Source: CAZHJK01 sp964533275 (lineage in GTDB: Bacteria; Bacillota; Clostridia; Eubacteriales; Garciellaceae). Taken from it: a stretch of DNA of 64,000 bases. The notes under the pieces are model-generated. The model had not been told where the DNA came from, did no database searches, and saw only the letters and a program-made list of their open reading frames with translations. The stretch is taken from positions 3,498 to 67,497 of the forward strand of contig CAZHJK010000014.1 in assembly GCA_964533275.1 (NCBI GenBank), in the 5' to 3' direction. Below are positions 54,785-62,639 of this stretch, one piece after another; position 1 is the first letter of the stretch; every line of letters starts with the position of its first letter. The translations under genes were made by a program, and so were the position numbers.

Positions 54785-55818
54785 AATGGATAAAGCAAAT
54801 TTATGCCTGTTTTAATGATTATAAATTATGGTTTCTAATTTTAATTGCTACGAATTTTCTGTTTATCTTTTTAGCTTGGTTAGCTTATCCAGAGACATTT
54901 GTGATTTTAGTAGGATTAATGATTGTTTTTATGTTAACAATGGTATCTTTGTCGATGTTCATTATCATTAGAAAGCAAGCAAAAATAGACGAAGCTTTTG
55001 AAGACTTTTTGTTAGAGCCAAATGATACGAACGAAGAAAGATTATGCCAAGTATCCCCTGAGACACATTTGACGTATATCCGTAGATTAGGAAATGTTAT
55101 AAGGTCCTATCAGTCTAAACTAAATGATCAAGTCATTGAGCTAACGGACTATGAAAACTATATAGAAGGCTGGGTTCATGAAGTTAAAAAACCACTGTCA
55201 CTAATGACGTTGATATTAGATAACCGTATTGATGAAATGTCACCTCTTGTTAAACGCCGAATGCTTCATGTTAGAGATCAAATGCTTGGAGATGTAGAGA
55301 AAATTTTGTATTTTGCTAGGCTTGGTGCTGCACATAAAGACTATAACTTTGAATCCATAAGCTTATTAGCATTTTGCAAAGAGACAATTAAGAATAATCA
55401 AACACTATTAGATGAAACTGGGTTTTATATACACTTTGTAGGTGAAGAAATGGAAGTTTTATCGGAACGCAAAGGTCTAAACTTTATGTTAGAACAAATA
55501 ATCACTAATAGTACGAAATACATTACACAGAACAATGGTAGCCCTATGCTGAAATTTGAAACGATTTATGATAATATGGCTGATGAAATTATTCTAAATA
55601 TTAGTGATAATGGGCCTGGTATAGCTGAAGAAGATTTATCATTTATTTTTGATAAAGGATTTACTGGAAGAAGAGGTGCTTATACAAGAGAAGCAACAGG
55701 TATGGGACTCTTTTTAGTAAGGAAGATGGCTTATGATTTAGCGATTCATTTGGATGTAGAATCAGAGCTTGGTTCAGGCCTGACTATATCTTTAATATTT
55801 CCAAATGTTAAAAAATAA
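54781..55818 (+). CDS. BceS-type intramembrane-sensing histidine kinase
   Basis: The 345-residue kinase has two close membrane helices (about 12-35 and 38-62) with almost no extracellular loop, the sign of intramembrane-sensing kinases that depend on the partner transporter. The HisKA His is in EGWVHEVKKPLSLMTL; the ATPase domain shows N box LEQIITNSTKYI, G1 NISDNGPGIAEEDL and G2 TGMGLFLVRKMA. The BceABRS set is complete and looks functional. Confidence 0.93.
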   Translation: MKWIKQIYACFNDYKLWFLILIATNFLFIFLAWLAYPETFVILVGLMIVFMLTMVSLSMFIIIRKQAKIDEAFEDFLLEPNDTNEERLCQVSPETHLTYIRRLGNVIRSYQSKLNDQVIELTDYENYIEGWVHEVKKPLSLMTLILDNRIDEMSPLVKRRMLHVRDQMLGDVEKILYFARLGAAHKDYNFESISLLAFCKETIKNNQTLLDETGFYIHFVGEEMEVLSERKGLNFMLEQIITNSTKYITQNNGSPMLKFETIYDNMADEIILNISDNGPGIAEEDLSFIFDKGFTGRRGAYTREATGMGLFLVRKMAYDLAIHLDVESELGSGLTISLIFPNVKK

Positions 55819-55898
55819 GACATTAATCAGGATTACTATGCCAAGGCCTGGGTATTGAGATAAGGTAGAAAAAAGGGGGGAGAAAGTGAATAACCGAT

Positions 55899-56372
55899 AT
55901 GAGGATTTTTTATAAGTTATGTTTAGGTTGGTTTATTATACTATCTACTTACTTGCTGATAGATTTTATAGTTATAATAGGTGGATTTTGGAGATTGAAT
56001 AATATTTTAGGGATTTTGCTACTTGTTTTGCCTTATACAGTTGGAACATTGTATTACTTACTATTTTGTAAAGGAAAAAGTAAAACTTTTTATGCATTAG
56101 GCTTATTTATCCCTACCATTGCAGAGAAAATTATAATATATTTGCTAGGCGCATATATTTATAATTTTAATATTCTAGATGTAACAAGTGTTATGAATGG
56201 GATTGCTGATGGAGGAGAAAAAATAAGGCGAGGACTTGAGAGTGTTGAAACCTATTATCATTATCTTTCCTCATTCTTTAGTTGGGGTTATGTATTTGGA
56301 GGGTTACTGTTATCTTTAGTTATGACAATTTTACTAGTTAGATTTCAAAAGGGAGTAGTATCTAAGACTTAA
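55899..56372 (+). CDS. Small polytopic membrane protein, unknown
   Basis: The 157-residue protein has four predicted membrane segments (about 8-30, 36-57, 62-84, 128-150) and a hydrophilic loop DGGEKIRRGLESVETYYHY. No family is recognised. The ATG is 17 bases from the nearest GGGGGGAG. A nine-codon frame starting GTG at 55,886 has that ribosome site and ends TAA at 55,915, overlapping the start; this could be a coupling leader or a frameshift. It lies 80 bases after bceS and may belong to that operon. Confidence 0.6.
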   Translation: MRIFYKLCLGWFIILSTYLLIDFIVIIGGFWRLNNILGILLLVLPYTVGTLYYLLFCKGKSKTFYALGLFIPTIAEKIIIYLLGAYIYNFNILDVTSVMNGIADGGEKIRRGLESVETYYHYLSSFFSWGYVFGGLLLSLVMTILLVRFQKGVVSKT

Positions 56373-56412
56373 CGGGAATCTGGATTATTATAAATAAGGA
56401 GTGTTACAATTA

Positions 56413-56937
56413 ATGGGAAATCAGCAAATAAAAGAAAATATACTATTTCAGCTAGACATGTGCTGGCAGCTCTATCTTTATCATACAGAGAATCTTGAGG
56501 ATGCAGAGGCATATTGGGCATTCAGCCCCAAGAGCCTTCAAGTTCGCAAGGAAGACGATGGCTGGTGCATAGATTGGCCTGAAAGCGAAAGTTATGAGAT
56601 TGGGCCGTCTAGTATTGCTTGGACGATGTGGCATATTATATATTGGTGGACTACTGCATTAGATTGGAATTTTGGAGATGGCACATTAAATAAAGAAGAC
56701 ATCCTTTGGTCAGGAAATGTTGAACAGGCAAAAGAGACAATAAAGTTATTACACGATCAATGGGTATCAAAATTAAATGAGCTGTCGGAGGAAGATTATC
56801 ATTTAAAGCAGTATGCTAAATGGCCATTAGAAGATAGGAGCTTTGTCGATATTGCACTTTGGTTGAATGGAGAATTAATGAAAAATGTAGCGGAAATAGG
56901 TTATGGGAGATTTTTATATGCAGCTTGCAAAAAATAG
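56413..56937 (+). CDS. DinB-like (DUF664-type) four-helix protein
   Basis: The 174-residue protein has a DinB/YfiT-like four-helix layout. Metal-ligand candidates are TMWHIIYWW (His) and ALWLNGELMKNVAEIGYGRFLYA. AAGGAG is upstream and the ATG at 56,413 is preferred over the GTG at 56,401, which overlaps the ribosome site. DinB-type proteins are thiol-transferase-like or detoxification factors in many Firmicutes; the exact reaction is unknown. Its end touches a broken tetR gene read in another frame. Confidence 0.8.
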   Translation: MGNQQIKENILFQLDMCWQLYLYHTENLEDAEAYWAFSPKSLQVRKEDDGWCIDWPESESYEIGPSSIAWTMWHIIYWWTTALDWNFGDGTLNKEDILWSGNVEQAKETIKLLHDQWVSKLNELSEEDYHLKQYAKWPLEDRSFVDIALWLNGELMKNVAEIGYGRFLYAACKK

Positions 56938-56939
56938 GG

Positions 56940-57340
56940 ATACTAGGGTTTGCAAGAATAAAGACTAGTATAATAGCCTCAAATGCTGGAATTAGTGAGG
57001 GTATGATTTATAAATATTTCAAGTCTAAGGCTGAACTTTATTCTGAAATAATAGAAGAATTAATTGAGCATGCCGATAATAACCTTAGAGAAATCAATAA
57101 TCTAATTGGAACTCCTTTTGAGCAAATTAAAGCTTTAACAGAAGGTATGATTGATAAGAATAATAAGTATGCTTTTATGTTTATTTTGAAAGCACAGAGA
57201 GATAAAGATATTCCTGAAAAATCTAGACAAATTCTAAAACAACATTTTAATAATGCTTTAATTGACCAACTGTCACCTGTTTTTCTTAAAGGACAGGAAT
57301 TAGGAGTATTCGTAGAAGGTGACCCACAACAGATATTAAC
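56940..57340 (+). pseudogene. TetR-family regulator, both ends lost
   Basis: The region encodes IASNAGISEGMIYKYFKSKAEL, the recognition helix area of a TetR/AcrR repressor, and about 110 residues of its ligand domain to EGDPQQILT. The first helices and the start are missing; the open frame runs into the end of the DinB gene in a different frame. At the right, homology stops at 57,340 where GC-rich palindromic DNA begins. The protein is not functional as it stands. Confidence 0.78.
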
Positions 57341-57378
57341 ACGCGGTGGCACTTCGAGATAACGTTTCGGCTGTTATG

Positions 57379-57424
57379 CGCCTTAATGTCCGTTTGCCAT
57401 GGACGGCAAACGGACATTGAGGCG
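57379..57424. repeat. 20-bp-stem GC-rich hairpin at the tetR break
   Basis: CGCCTTAATGTCCGTTTGCC pairs with GGCAAACGGACATTGAGGCG over ATGGAC, with a single G-T pair. Just before it, ATAAC and GTTAT flank GTTTCGGCT. Its composition is far richer in G+C than the neighbours. It may be the end of an inserted element, or a terminator for the tetR fragment and the convergent gene. Confidence 0.7.
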
Positions 57425-57447
57425 TAGCCTTTGTTGTATTTTTCATT

Positions 57448-57978
57448 TTATACCAAATTAAACGAATCATAATAAGATACCATTATTACTAAAAATCCAA
57501 TAAGGGCGATTAATGCTCTCAACCAGTTAGCCCTTCTGAGAGAAACGCGAATGGAGTTGACTTCATTTTTATCCACCGTTGTCATTTTATTTATTTTATT
57601 ATAAAGTGGTACATTAGTTATCTTTGAAACAACTTGCGAAAGACTGCATAATACCATGCCTATAAAAAACATGGTGTCAGACAATCCAAAAAAAATCGGG
57701 AAGACTATTGTCGCAAAAAAAGGTATTGATGCATTTAAAATCATATAAACAGAATATCCAGCACGTTTGTAAAGCAAATGCATAAATTTAATGAAGTTTT
57801 CTTCATCATAGTCACTCATTATTTTTGTTAATACGTTTGCCACAAACAAAAGCCCTCCGGTGAAGAACCCCGCAAAAACAGTGATAACCAACTTAACAAT
57901 CAATTCATAATTCATAATAATTTGTATGATATAGTAGGCAACTAAATCATACTCTCCTTTCATAATATTTACGCTCAC
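57448..57978 (-). CDS. DUF1772-like membrane protein
   Basis: The protein has four membrane segments. The motif TNVPLYNKINKM followed by RVSLRRANWLRALIALIGFL resembles the DUF1772 (anthrone oxygenase-like) family, whose role in bacteria is unknown. The start is uncertain: GTG at 57,978 and ATGs at 57,963 and 57,915 are in frame, and none has an ideal ribosome site. The last gives a usual 155-residue length. It is convergent with the broken tetR and in line with the intact TetR gene at 58.2 kb. Confidence 0.6.
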   Translation of the reverse strand: MSVNIMKGEYDLVAYYIIQIIMNYELIVKLVITVFAGFFTGGLLFVANVLTKIMSDYDEENFIKFMHLLYKRAGYSVYMILNASIPFFATIVFPIFFGLSDTMFFIGMVLCSLSQVVSKITNVPLYNKINKMTTVDKNEVNSIRVSLRRANWLRALIALIGFLVIMVSYYDSFNLV

Positions 57979-57994
57979 ATCATGGTATTAATCT

Positions 57995-58039
57995 AATTAA
58001 GAAAGCCGAAGGAGCGTAGCGACTGACGCTTTCTTAATT
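57995..58039. repeat. 12-bp inverted repeat upstream of the DUF1772-like gene
   Basis: AATTAAGAAAGC and GCTTTCTTAATT flank a 21-base GC-rich loop containing GGAGCGTAGCGACTGAC. The repeat sits between two minus-strand genes and could act as a terminator for the TetR gene or be an element end. Confidence 0.6.
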
Positions 58040-58191
58040 CGCCCGGCTTCCGCCAGTATAATCTTATCCTTTATAATTGGTTTAGGCACTGTGGACTTTT
58101 TATTTAACCTATAACCTAGACTATTCGAAGGGGTGTATTACCACAGTTTCATCTAAATCATTTATAGTTGGATAAGTTTTGAACTTTTCAA

Positions 58192-58815
58192 TCATTTATA
58201 ATAGGTTTTTCGCAACTCGTTAACATAACCGTCAAATTCAACACTGATTTTTTCAAAATCATAAATGGGAGCATCCCTGCTCCGGAACTGCTCCAGTATT
58301 TCTTCCGCGTATCCGCTTATTGCCCAGAAGATCAGTTGCTTTGATTTCTCTACATCCAGCTCGCTGCGGAATTTGGACGTATCAATATCTCCATAAAACT
58401 GTTCAAAAATTTTGGTTTCCACCACTTTACGCCTTTTTTTCAGTTCATCCATTACAGCATAAGAATCGGTAAAAACAGCCACCTTATAGAAACCAATAAT
58501 CCACGGATGTTTTTGCAGCACCTGAATTTTGAGCAGACAGGTTTGTCGGAGGCGCTCAAAAATATCCTTTTCATTCAGGTCGATGCGTTCAAAATATTCT
58601 CTGTTCAAAAAGTCCAGGCAATAGTCGTAAAGAAATAGAAAGAAATCCTTCTTATTGTTGATATAGTGAAACATCAGCGGTTTTGATATGCCGGATTCCT
58701 TGGCAATCACATTGGTCGATGCGGCGTCAAAACCTTTTTTGGCAAATTCCTTGAGGGCTGCGTTTAGAACAACATCCCGTCTTTCAGGCTCTAAACTCAG
58801 AAATTTTGAGAACAT
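58192..58815 (-). CDS. TetR/AcrR-family repressor
   Basis: The 207-residue regulator has an N-terminal HTH (VVLNAALKEFAKKGFDAAST ... ESGISKPLMFHYINNKKDFF) and a ligand domain with WIIGFYKVAVFTDSYAVMDELKK. The start at 58,815 (MFSKFLSLEPERRD) follows AAGGTG. Base composition is visibly richer in G+C than the flanks, which suggests recent transfer. Two copies of a 17-base operator-like site lie in its promoter region. Its target may be itself and the neighbouring genes. Confidence 0.9.
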   Translation of the reverse strand: MFSKFLSLEPERRDVVLNAALKEFAKKGFDAASTNVIAKESGISKPLMFHYINNKKDFFLFLYDYCLDFLNREYFERIDLNEKDIFERLRQTCLLKIQVLQKHPWIIGFYKVAVFTDSYAVMDELKKRRKVVETKIFEQFYGDIDTSKFRSELDVEKSKQLIFWAISGYAEEILEQFRSRDAPIYDFEKISVEFDGYVNELRKTYYK

Positions 58816-58856
58816 GGTAATCACCTTCTTATCAGTCTTTTCTATCGTAAAAACAA

Positions 58857-58909
58857 TTTATCTGTTAGGTCAACGACATCATTATATCAGCATTTACCTA
58901 ATAGGTCAA
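58857..58909. promoter_or_regulatory. Two operator-like sites in front of the TetR gene
   Basis: TTTATCTGTTAGGTCAA (58,857-58,873) and TTTACCTAATAGGTCAA (58,893-58,909) match at 14 of 17 positions, start 36 bases apart and face the same way. The second contains the perfect palindrome ACCTAATAGGT. The pair lies just upstream of the minus-strand TetR start, the expected place for autoregulation. Confidence 0.65.
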
Positions 58910-59110
58910 TAGATATAATAGATTAAAAACAGGCAGGTTATAATATACATAGTTAATTTGGTAACTTTGAATATATTTATCCAAATCACAAATGGAGTGA
59001 AAAATACTAAAAGTAGTTACATTTGTAACTACTACTAATTTACTAAAGTTGATAGAATGAAACTAAAGCCACAGAAAGTACATTTATGAAATATTATGAG
59101 GTGATAAAAA

Positions 59111-60148
59111 GTGAAGTATGATAAAAATAAAAAGAGTCAAATTTCCTTTGTATTTATTGTTACGGTATTATTAGGATTGATGATTGACTTGGGAGAAGCT
59201 GTTTTTACTCAAAGAGATGATTGGCGATTAATGTTTGCTGTTAGAGGGGGTCTTTACATATTCCTAATTTTACCTTTGTTACTATTTGCAGAAAGACTTT
59301 TTAATCACCAGGATTGGAAAGATAACAGTTTGTTTGAGATAGACTGGCATTTCTTAGTAAAAGGGGTTATGGCATGGTTTATACCCGCCAGTATTGTGAT
59401 TATAATCTCTAGCGCTCTTGGGTGGAGTATTTTTTTAGCTGAGATACCTGTAATACAACTAGTAACCCATACAGTAATCTTCATACCACTCGTTATAGGT
59501 GCATACATTCTTCCGGAAGAACTCATTTTTAGAGGTTATATCCAGAAACATCTTTCCAAGTCATTATCTGCTTGGCCTTCCATCCTCTTGCAAGCAGGGC
59601 TATTTACTCTATGGGGACAGATTGTCAACGGATATTTTAACGGCATAGGTGCACTTTTTATTTATGGAGTGTTTCTTGGACTTTTAAGAAATATGACTGG
59701 TAATGTGTGGGCAGGTATAGGTTTACGGTTAGCAATTAGTACTGTTTTTAGTCTACTAGAGCACATGGAATTTGAGGTGGTTAGTAGCGTGGCCGGATTC
59801 CTGAATACTACTATTGAAATTTTACCGCTTTTTGCAACCTATTTCGTCATTTCTCGGTTATCTAGACAGAAAAGTAATAAACTATTAAATGGAGAGTTGT
59901 TAAGACAAGTCAGTTCGTATCATGGGACAAAGAAGACGGATAATGATCAAGGTTTAACACAGAAGGGAGTTTCCTATGATGTAGGGACAAGCTATGTTCC
60001 TGGGCAGAGTTCTCGCCCAAATTGGCAACCAGAAGTGATGCGCCGAGAGATCCAAGTGATCCGAGATGAACTACATTGTAACTCAATTCTAATTTTTGGA
60101 AACGGTCTTAATCGTTTAGTGCACATGACAAGGGGACGGGGTTATTGA
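59111..60148 (+). pseudogene. CPBP membrane protease fused to a truncated C-terminal domain
   Basis: The first ~255 residues form a CPBP (CAAX-protease/bacteriocin-processing) membrane protein with about eight helices. The catalytic motif PEELIFRGYIQ carries the Glu-Glu pair and Arg. In frame after a linker comes VSYDVGTSYVPGQSSRPNWQ and REIQVIRDELHCNSILIFGN, the start of what looks like a TIM-barrel hydrolase-like domain that I recall as fused to CPBP in some Firmicutes proteins. It stops at NRLV where the RAYT left repeat begins; the last few codons (HMTRGRGY) are repeat DNA. The protease part may still be made. The GTG has GAGGTG upstream. Confidence 0.7.
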
Positions 60149-61060
60149 CACAAAATCACCTCCTATGACAAGGGGACGGGGTTATTGACACAAAATCACC
60201 TCTATGATATAACATTCATAGAGGTGATTTTGATGCCAAGAACTGCAAGAATAAAAAGCAAAAGTGGAATATACCATATAATTATGAGGGGAATAAATCG
60301 TCAAACCCTATTCGAAGACAGGGAAGATTTCGATAAGTTTATTCAAACCTTGCTAAGATACAGGGAAATTTGTGAATATAAGTTATATGTCTATTGTCTA
60401 ATGAATAATCATGTCCATATATTGTTAATGGAAGGTAAAGAGCCGTTAGAGACTATAATGAGGAGAATATGTGGGAGTTATGCACTGTGGTATAACAAGA
60501 AGTATAACAGGGTAGGGTATTTGTTTCAGGATCGGTTTAAAAGTGAACCTGTAGAGGATGATACATATTTTCTCACTGTCCTACGGTATATTCTACAAAA
60601 TCCCGTAAAGGCGGGTATAGTAGCTAAAATTGAAAACTATATATGGACTAATTATATTGATTATATCGAAGGAAGTAATAGGACTGATACGGATTTTGCT
60701 CTTGAAATTTTTAGTTTAGATAGAGAAAAAGCATGCAGAAGTTTTATAGAGTATACAAACAAAGTCAGTGACGATAAGTGTTTAGAAATCATGGAAAAGC
60801 GATTAATATCCGATGATGATGCAAGCAAAATAATCAAGAATCATTGTAAAGTGAATCAAGCTATAGATATACAAAAGTTTGATAGGGACCGAAGAAATTC
60901 ATACATAAGCGACTTGAAGAAAGAATATGGCTTATCAATTAGACAGATTGAGAGATTGACAGGGATTAGCAGAGGAATAATCCAAAGATTATAATGTGAC
61001 AGCAACCCCGTCCCTGTGTCATGTGACAGTAACCCCGTCCCTGTGTCATGCTGTGTCATG
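60126..61060 (+). mobile_element. RAYT element, copy 2, with duplicated ends
   Basis: This is the second copy of the element at 49.7 kb. The left end is present twice in tandem (from 60,126 and 60,166; TGACAAGGGGACGGGGTTAT each), and the right end is also doubled (TGTGACAGCAACCCCGTCCC at 60,995, TGTGACAGTAACCCCGTCCC at 61,022). A few point differences, all in the leader, separate it from copy 1. It cuts the CPBP fusion gene. Confidence 0.87.
60233..60994 (+). CDS. REP-associated tyrosine transposase (copy 2)
   Basis: The 253-residue protein is identical to the transposase at 49,734-50,495, with the HUH motif NNHVHILLM and the C-terminal HTH. The leader hairpin (60,192-60,231) is a perfect 15-bp stem: AAAATCACCTCTATG with CATAGAGGTGATTTT, again enclosing GAGGTG. 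The identity suggests recent movement or gene conversion. Confidence 0.93.
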   Translation: MPRTARIKSKSGIYHIIMRGINRQTLFEDREDFDKFIQTLLRYREICEYKLYVYCLMNNHVHILLMEGKEPLETIMRRICGSYALWYNKKYNRVGYLFQDRFKSEPVEDDTYFLTVLRYILQNPVKAGIVAKIENYIWTNYIDYIEGSNRTDTDFALEIFSLDREKACRSFIEYTNKVSDDKCLEIMEKRLISDDDASKIIKNHCKVNQAIDIQKFDRDRRNSYISDLKKEYGLSIRQIERLTGISRGIIQRL

Positions 61061-61066
61061 ATGAGA

Positions 61067-61440
61067 AAGTGAGTCAGTATGAGATATATGCTTATTGCCT
61101 AATGAACAATCATATTCATTTATTAATGAAAGAAAAAAAGAAGATTTAGGAATTGTTTTTAGGAGAATAGGATCGAAATATGTATACTGGTATAATTGGG
61201 AATACAAAAGAAGAGGACATTTATTTCAAGACAGATATAAAAGCTAAGTAGTGGAAGAAGATAGATATTTTTTAACAGTACTTAGAGATATATACCAAAA
61301 TCCAATAAAAGCAGGAATTGAAAAAGATATAACAAAATATCCATGTAGTAGTAATAATGAGTACATAGGAAAGAAAGAAGTATGTGATAGGGAATACACA
61401 TTAAGTCTTTTTGCAGATGATAAGAAAACAGCAATAAAGT
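61067..61440 (+). pseudogene. Decayed RAYT transposase, a different lineage
   Basis: The translation reads YEIYAYCLMNNHIHLLMKE, then a frameshift at a run of seven A near 61,135, then DLGIVFRRIGSKYVYWYN and RRGHLFQDRYKS. A TAA at about 61,246 interrupts it, followed by VVEEDRYFLTVLRDIYQNPIKAG. It is diverged from the two intact copies. It starts within the protein and ends at another GTCCGTCCCC repeat at 61,438. Confidence 0.85.
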
Positions 61441-61565
61441 CCGTCCCCTTGTGTCCCTTGTGTTTGTTAACTCTCTGTTTTTTGCTGATCGACTATACTG
61501 TGCACAGATTGTCGGATGGAAAAGCGCATCTTTTGATAATATCGATGATGAAAGGAGGTTGGTTG

Positions 61566-62438
61566 ATGGATTCGTTAAGTAGTATGAATAAAGCCTTGGC
61601 ATATATTGAAGAGCACCTAACGGAGGATATTGATTATAGTGAAGTATCAAGAATTGCTTACTGCTCAGAATATCATTTTAAAAGGATGTTTTCTTTTTTA
61701 TCAGGAATTGGTTTATCAGAATATATTCGAAGAAGAAGACTAACGCTGGCTGCCTTTGATTTGAAAGATACAAATTTGAGAATAATCGATGTTGCTGTCA
61801 AATATGGTTATGATTCAGCTGATTCATTCTCCCGTGCTTTTCATTCTATGCATGGTATTCTTCCTTCTGAAGCAAGAAGCGAGAATACACAGTTAAAAGC
61901 CTATCCTAGAATGACCTTTCAATTATCGATTAAAGGAGGATGCGAAATGAATTATCGTATTGTTGAGAAAGGACCTTTTAAGTTAGTAGGATTTAAGAAG
62001 AGAGTTCCTATTATTTTTGAAGGTGTCAATCCAGAGATTGCAAAAATGACTGAACTTTTAACCCCTGAGGTCATTAAAGAATTAAAAGCATTATCAAATG
62101 TAGAACCAACAGGTATTATTAGTGCATCTACTAATTTTTCGGAAGGAAGAATGGAAGAAAAGGGTGAGCTGGATCATTATATCGGTGTAGCAACTTCAAA
62201 TGATGGAGTAGAAGGATTTGATGTATTGAAGATAGAGGCCAGTATCTGGGCAGTTTTCGAATCTATCGGGCCTTTCCCGGAAACACTTCAAAATGTATGG
62301 GGAAGGATATACTCAGAGTGGTTTCCATCTTCAGGATATGAGGCAGTCCCCGGCCCTGAAATTTTATGGAATGAGAGTCCAGACACTAGGAATCCAAAGT
62401 ATAGAAGCGAAATCTGGATTCCGGTAAAGAAAAAATAA
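61566..62438 (+). CDS. AraC-family regulator with GyrI-like effector domain
   Basis: The 290-residue protein starts at the ATG at 61,566, eight bases after AGGAGG; a longer in-frame reading from 61,251 only captures RAYT remnant and repeat DNA. Residues about 1-105 are a double HTH of the AraC type (SRIAYCSEYHFKRMFSFL ... AVKYGYDSADSFSRAFHSMHGILPSEA). Residues about 125-290 are a GyrI-like/BmrR effector domain (YRIVEKGPFKLVGFKKRV ... SGYEAVPGPEILWNESPDTRNPKYRSEIWIPV). Such Rob/BmrR-like regulators respond to lipophilic compounds and control efflux. Confidence 0.93.
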   Translation: MDSLSSMNKALAYIEEHLTEDIDYSEVSRIAYCSEYHFKRMFSFLSGIGLSEYIRRRRLTLAAFDLKDTNLRIIDVAVKYGYDSADSFSRAFHSMHGILPSEARSENTQLKAYPRMTFQLSIKGGCEMNYRIVEKGPFKLVGFKKRVPIIFEGVNPEIAKMTELLTPEVIKELKALSNVEPTGIISASTNFSEGRMEEKGELDHYIGVATSNDGVEGFDVLKIEASIWAVFESIGPFPETLQNVWGRIYSEWFPSSGYEAVPGPEILWNESPDTRNPKYRSEIWIPVKKK

Positions 62439-62498
62439 TATTAATTACATCAATGTTTTTGAAACGGCAGTTTTGATAGCTATCTCTTCATCTCAAAA

Positions 62499-62534
62499 CA
62501 CATGGAGACGGTAGTATTGATGTCAAGAAAGTAA
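62499..62534 (+). pseudogene. rlmD 3'-end remnant B (attachment-site-like)
   Basis: The 36 bases read HMETVVLMSRK-stop, close to the intact end HVETVVLMSRVKK. No methyltransferase frame is upstream. The following ~150 bases are homologous to the tail of remnant A, including ACTGGAATTATAAAAA against TTTGGTTTTATAAAAT and AAAATGAGCCTAAAATTAG against AAAATTGAGCCTGAAATTAG. It probably marks the far end of an integrated element. Confidence 0.78.
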
Positions 62535-62595
62535 ATCTCTGAAGTATTGAAAATACTGGAATTATAAAAATAAAGTAAGTCTGTCAACTCGACCT

Positions 62596-62637
62596 AAGCC
62601 TTCGATATGTGTTCATGGGAAAATATCGAGGGCTTTT
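62596..62637 (+). terminator. Hairpin with T-run after remnant B
   Basis: AAGCCTTCGATAT pairs with ATATCGAGGGCTT (one mismatch) over GTGTTCATGGGAAA and is followed by TTTTT. It corresponds to the hairpin at 50,920-50,955. Confidence 0.8.
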
Positions 62638-62639
62638 TT

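Noticed and set aside
57345..57424. Possible integron attC site
   Set aside because: The ATAAC/GTTAT motifs and hairpin recall attC, but the core sites are not in the right arrangement and no integron integrase or cassette array is present.
61251..61565. N-terminal extension of the AraC/GyrI regulator
   Set aside because: The added 105 residues are RAYT remnant and repeat DNA; the ATG at 61,566 has an ideal ribosome site.
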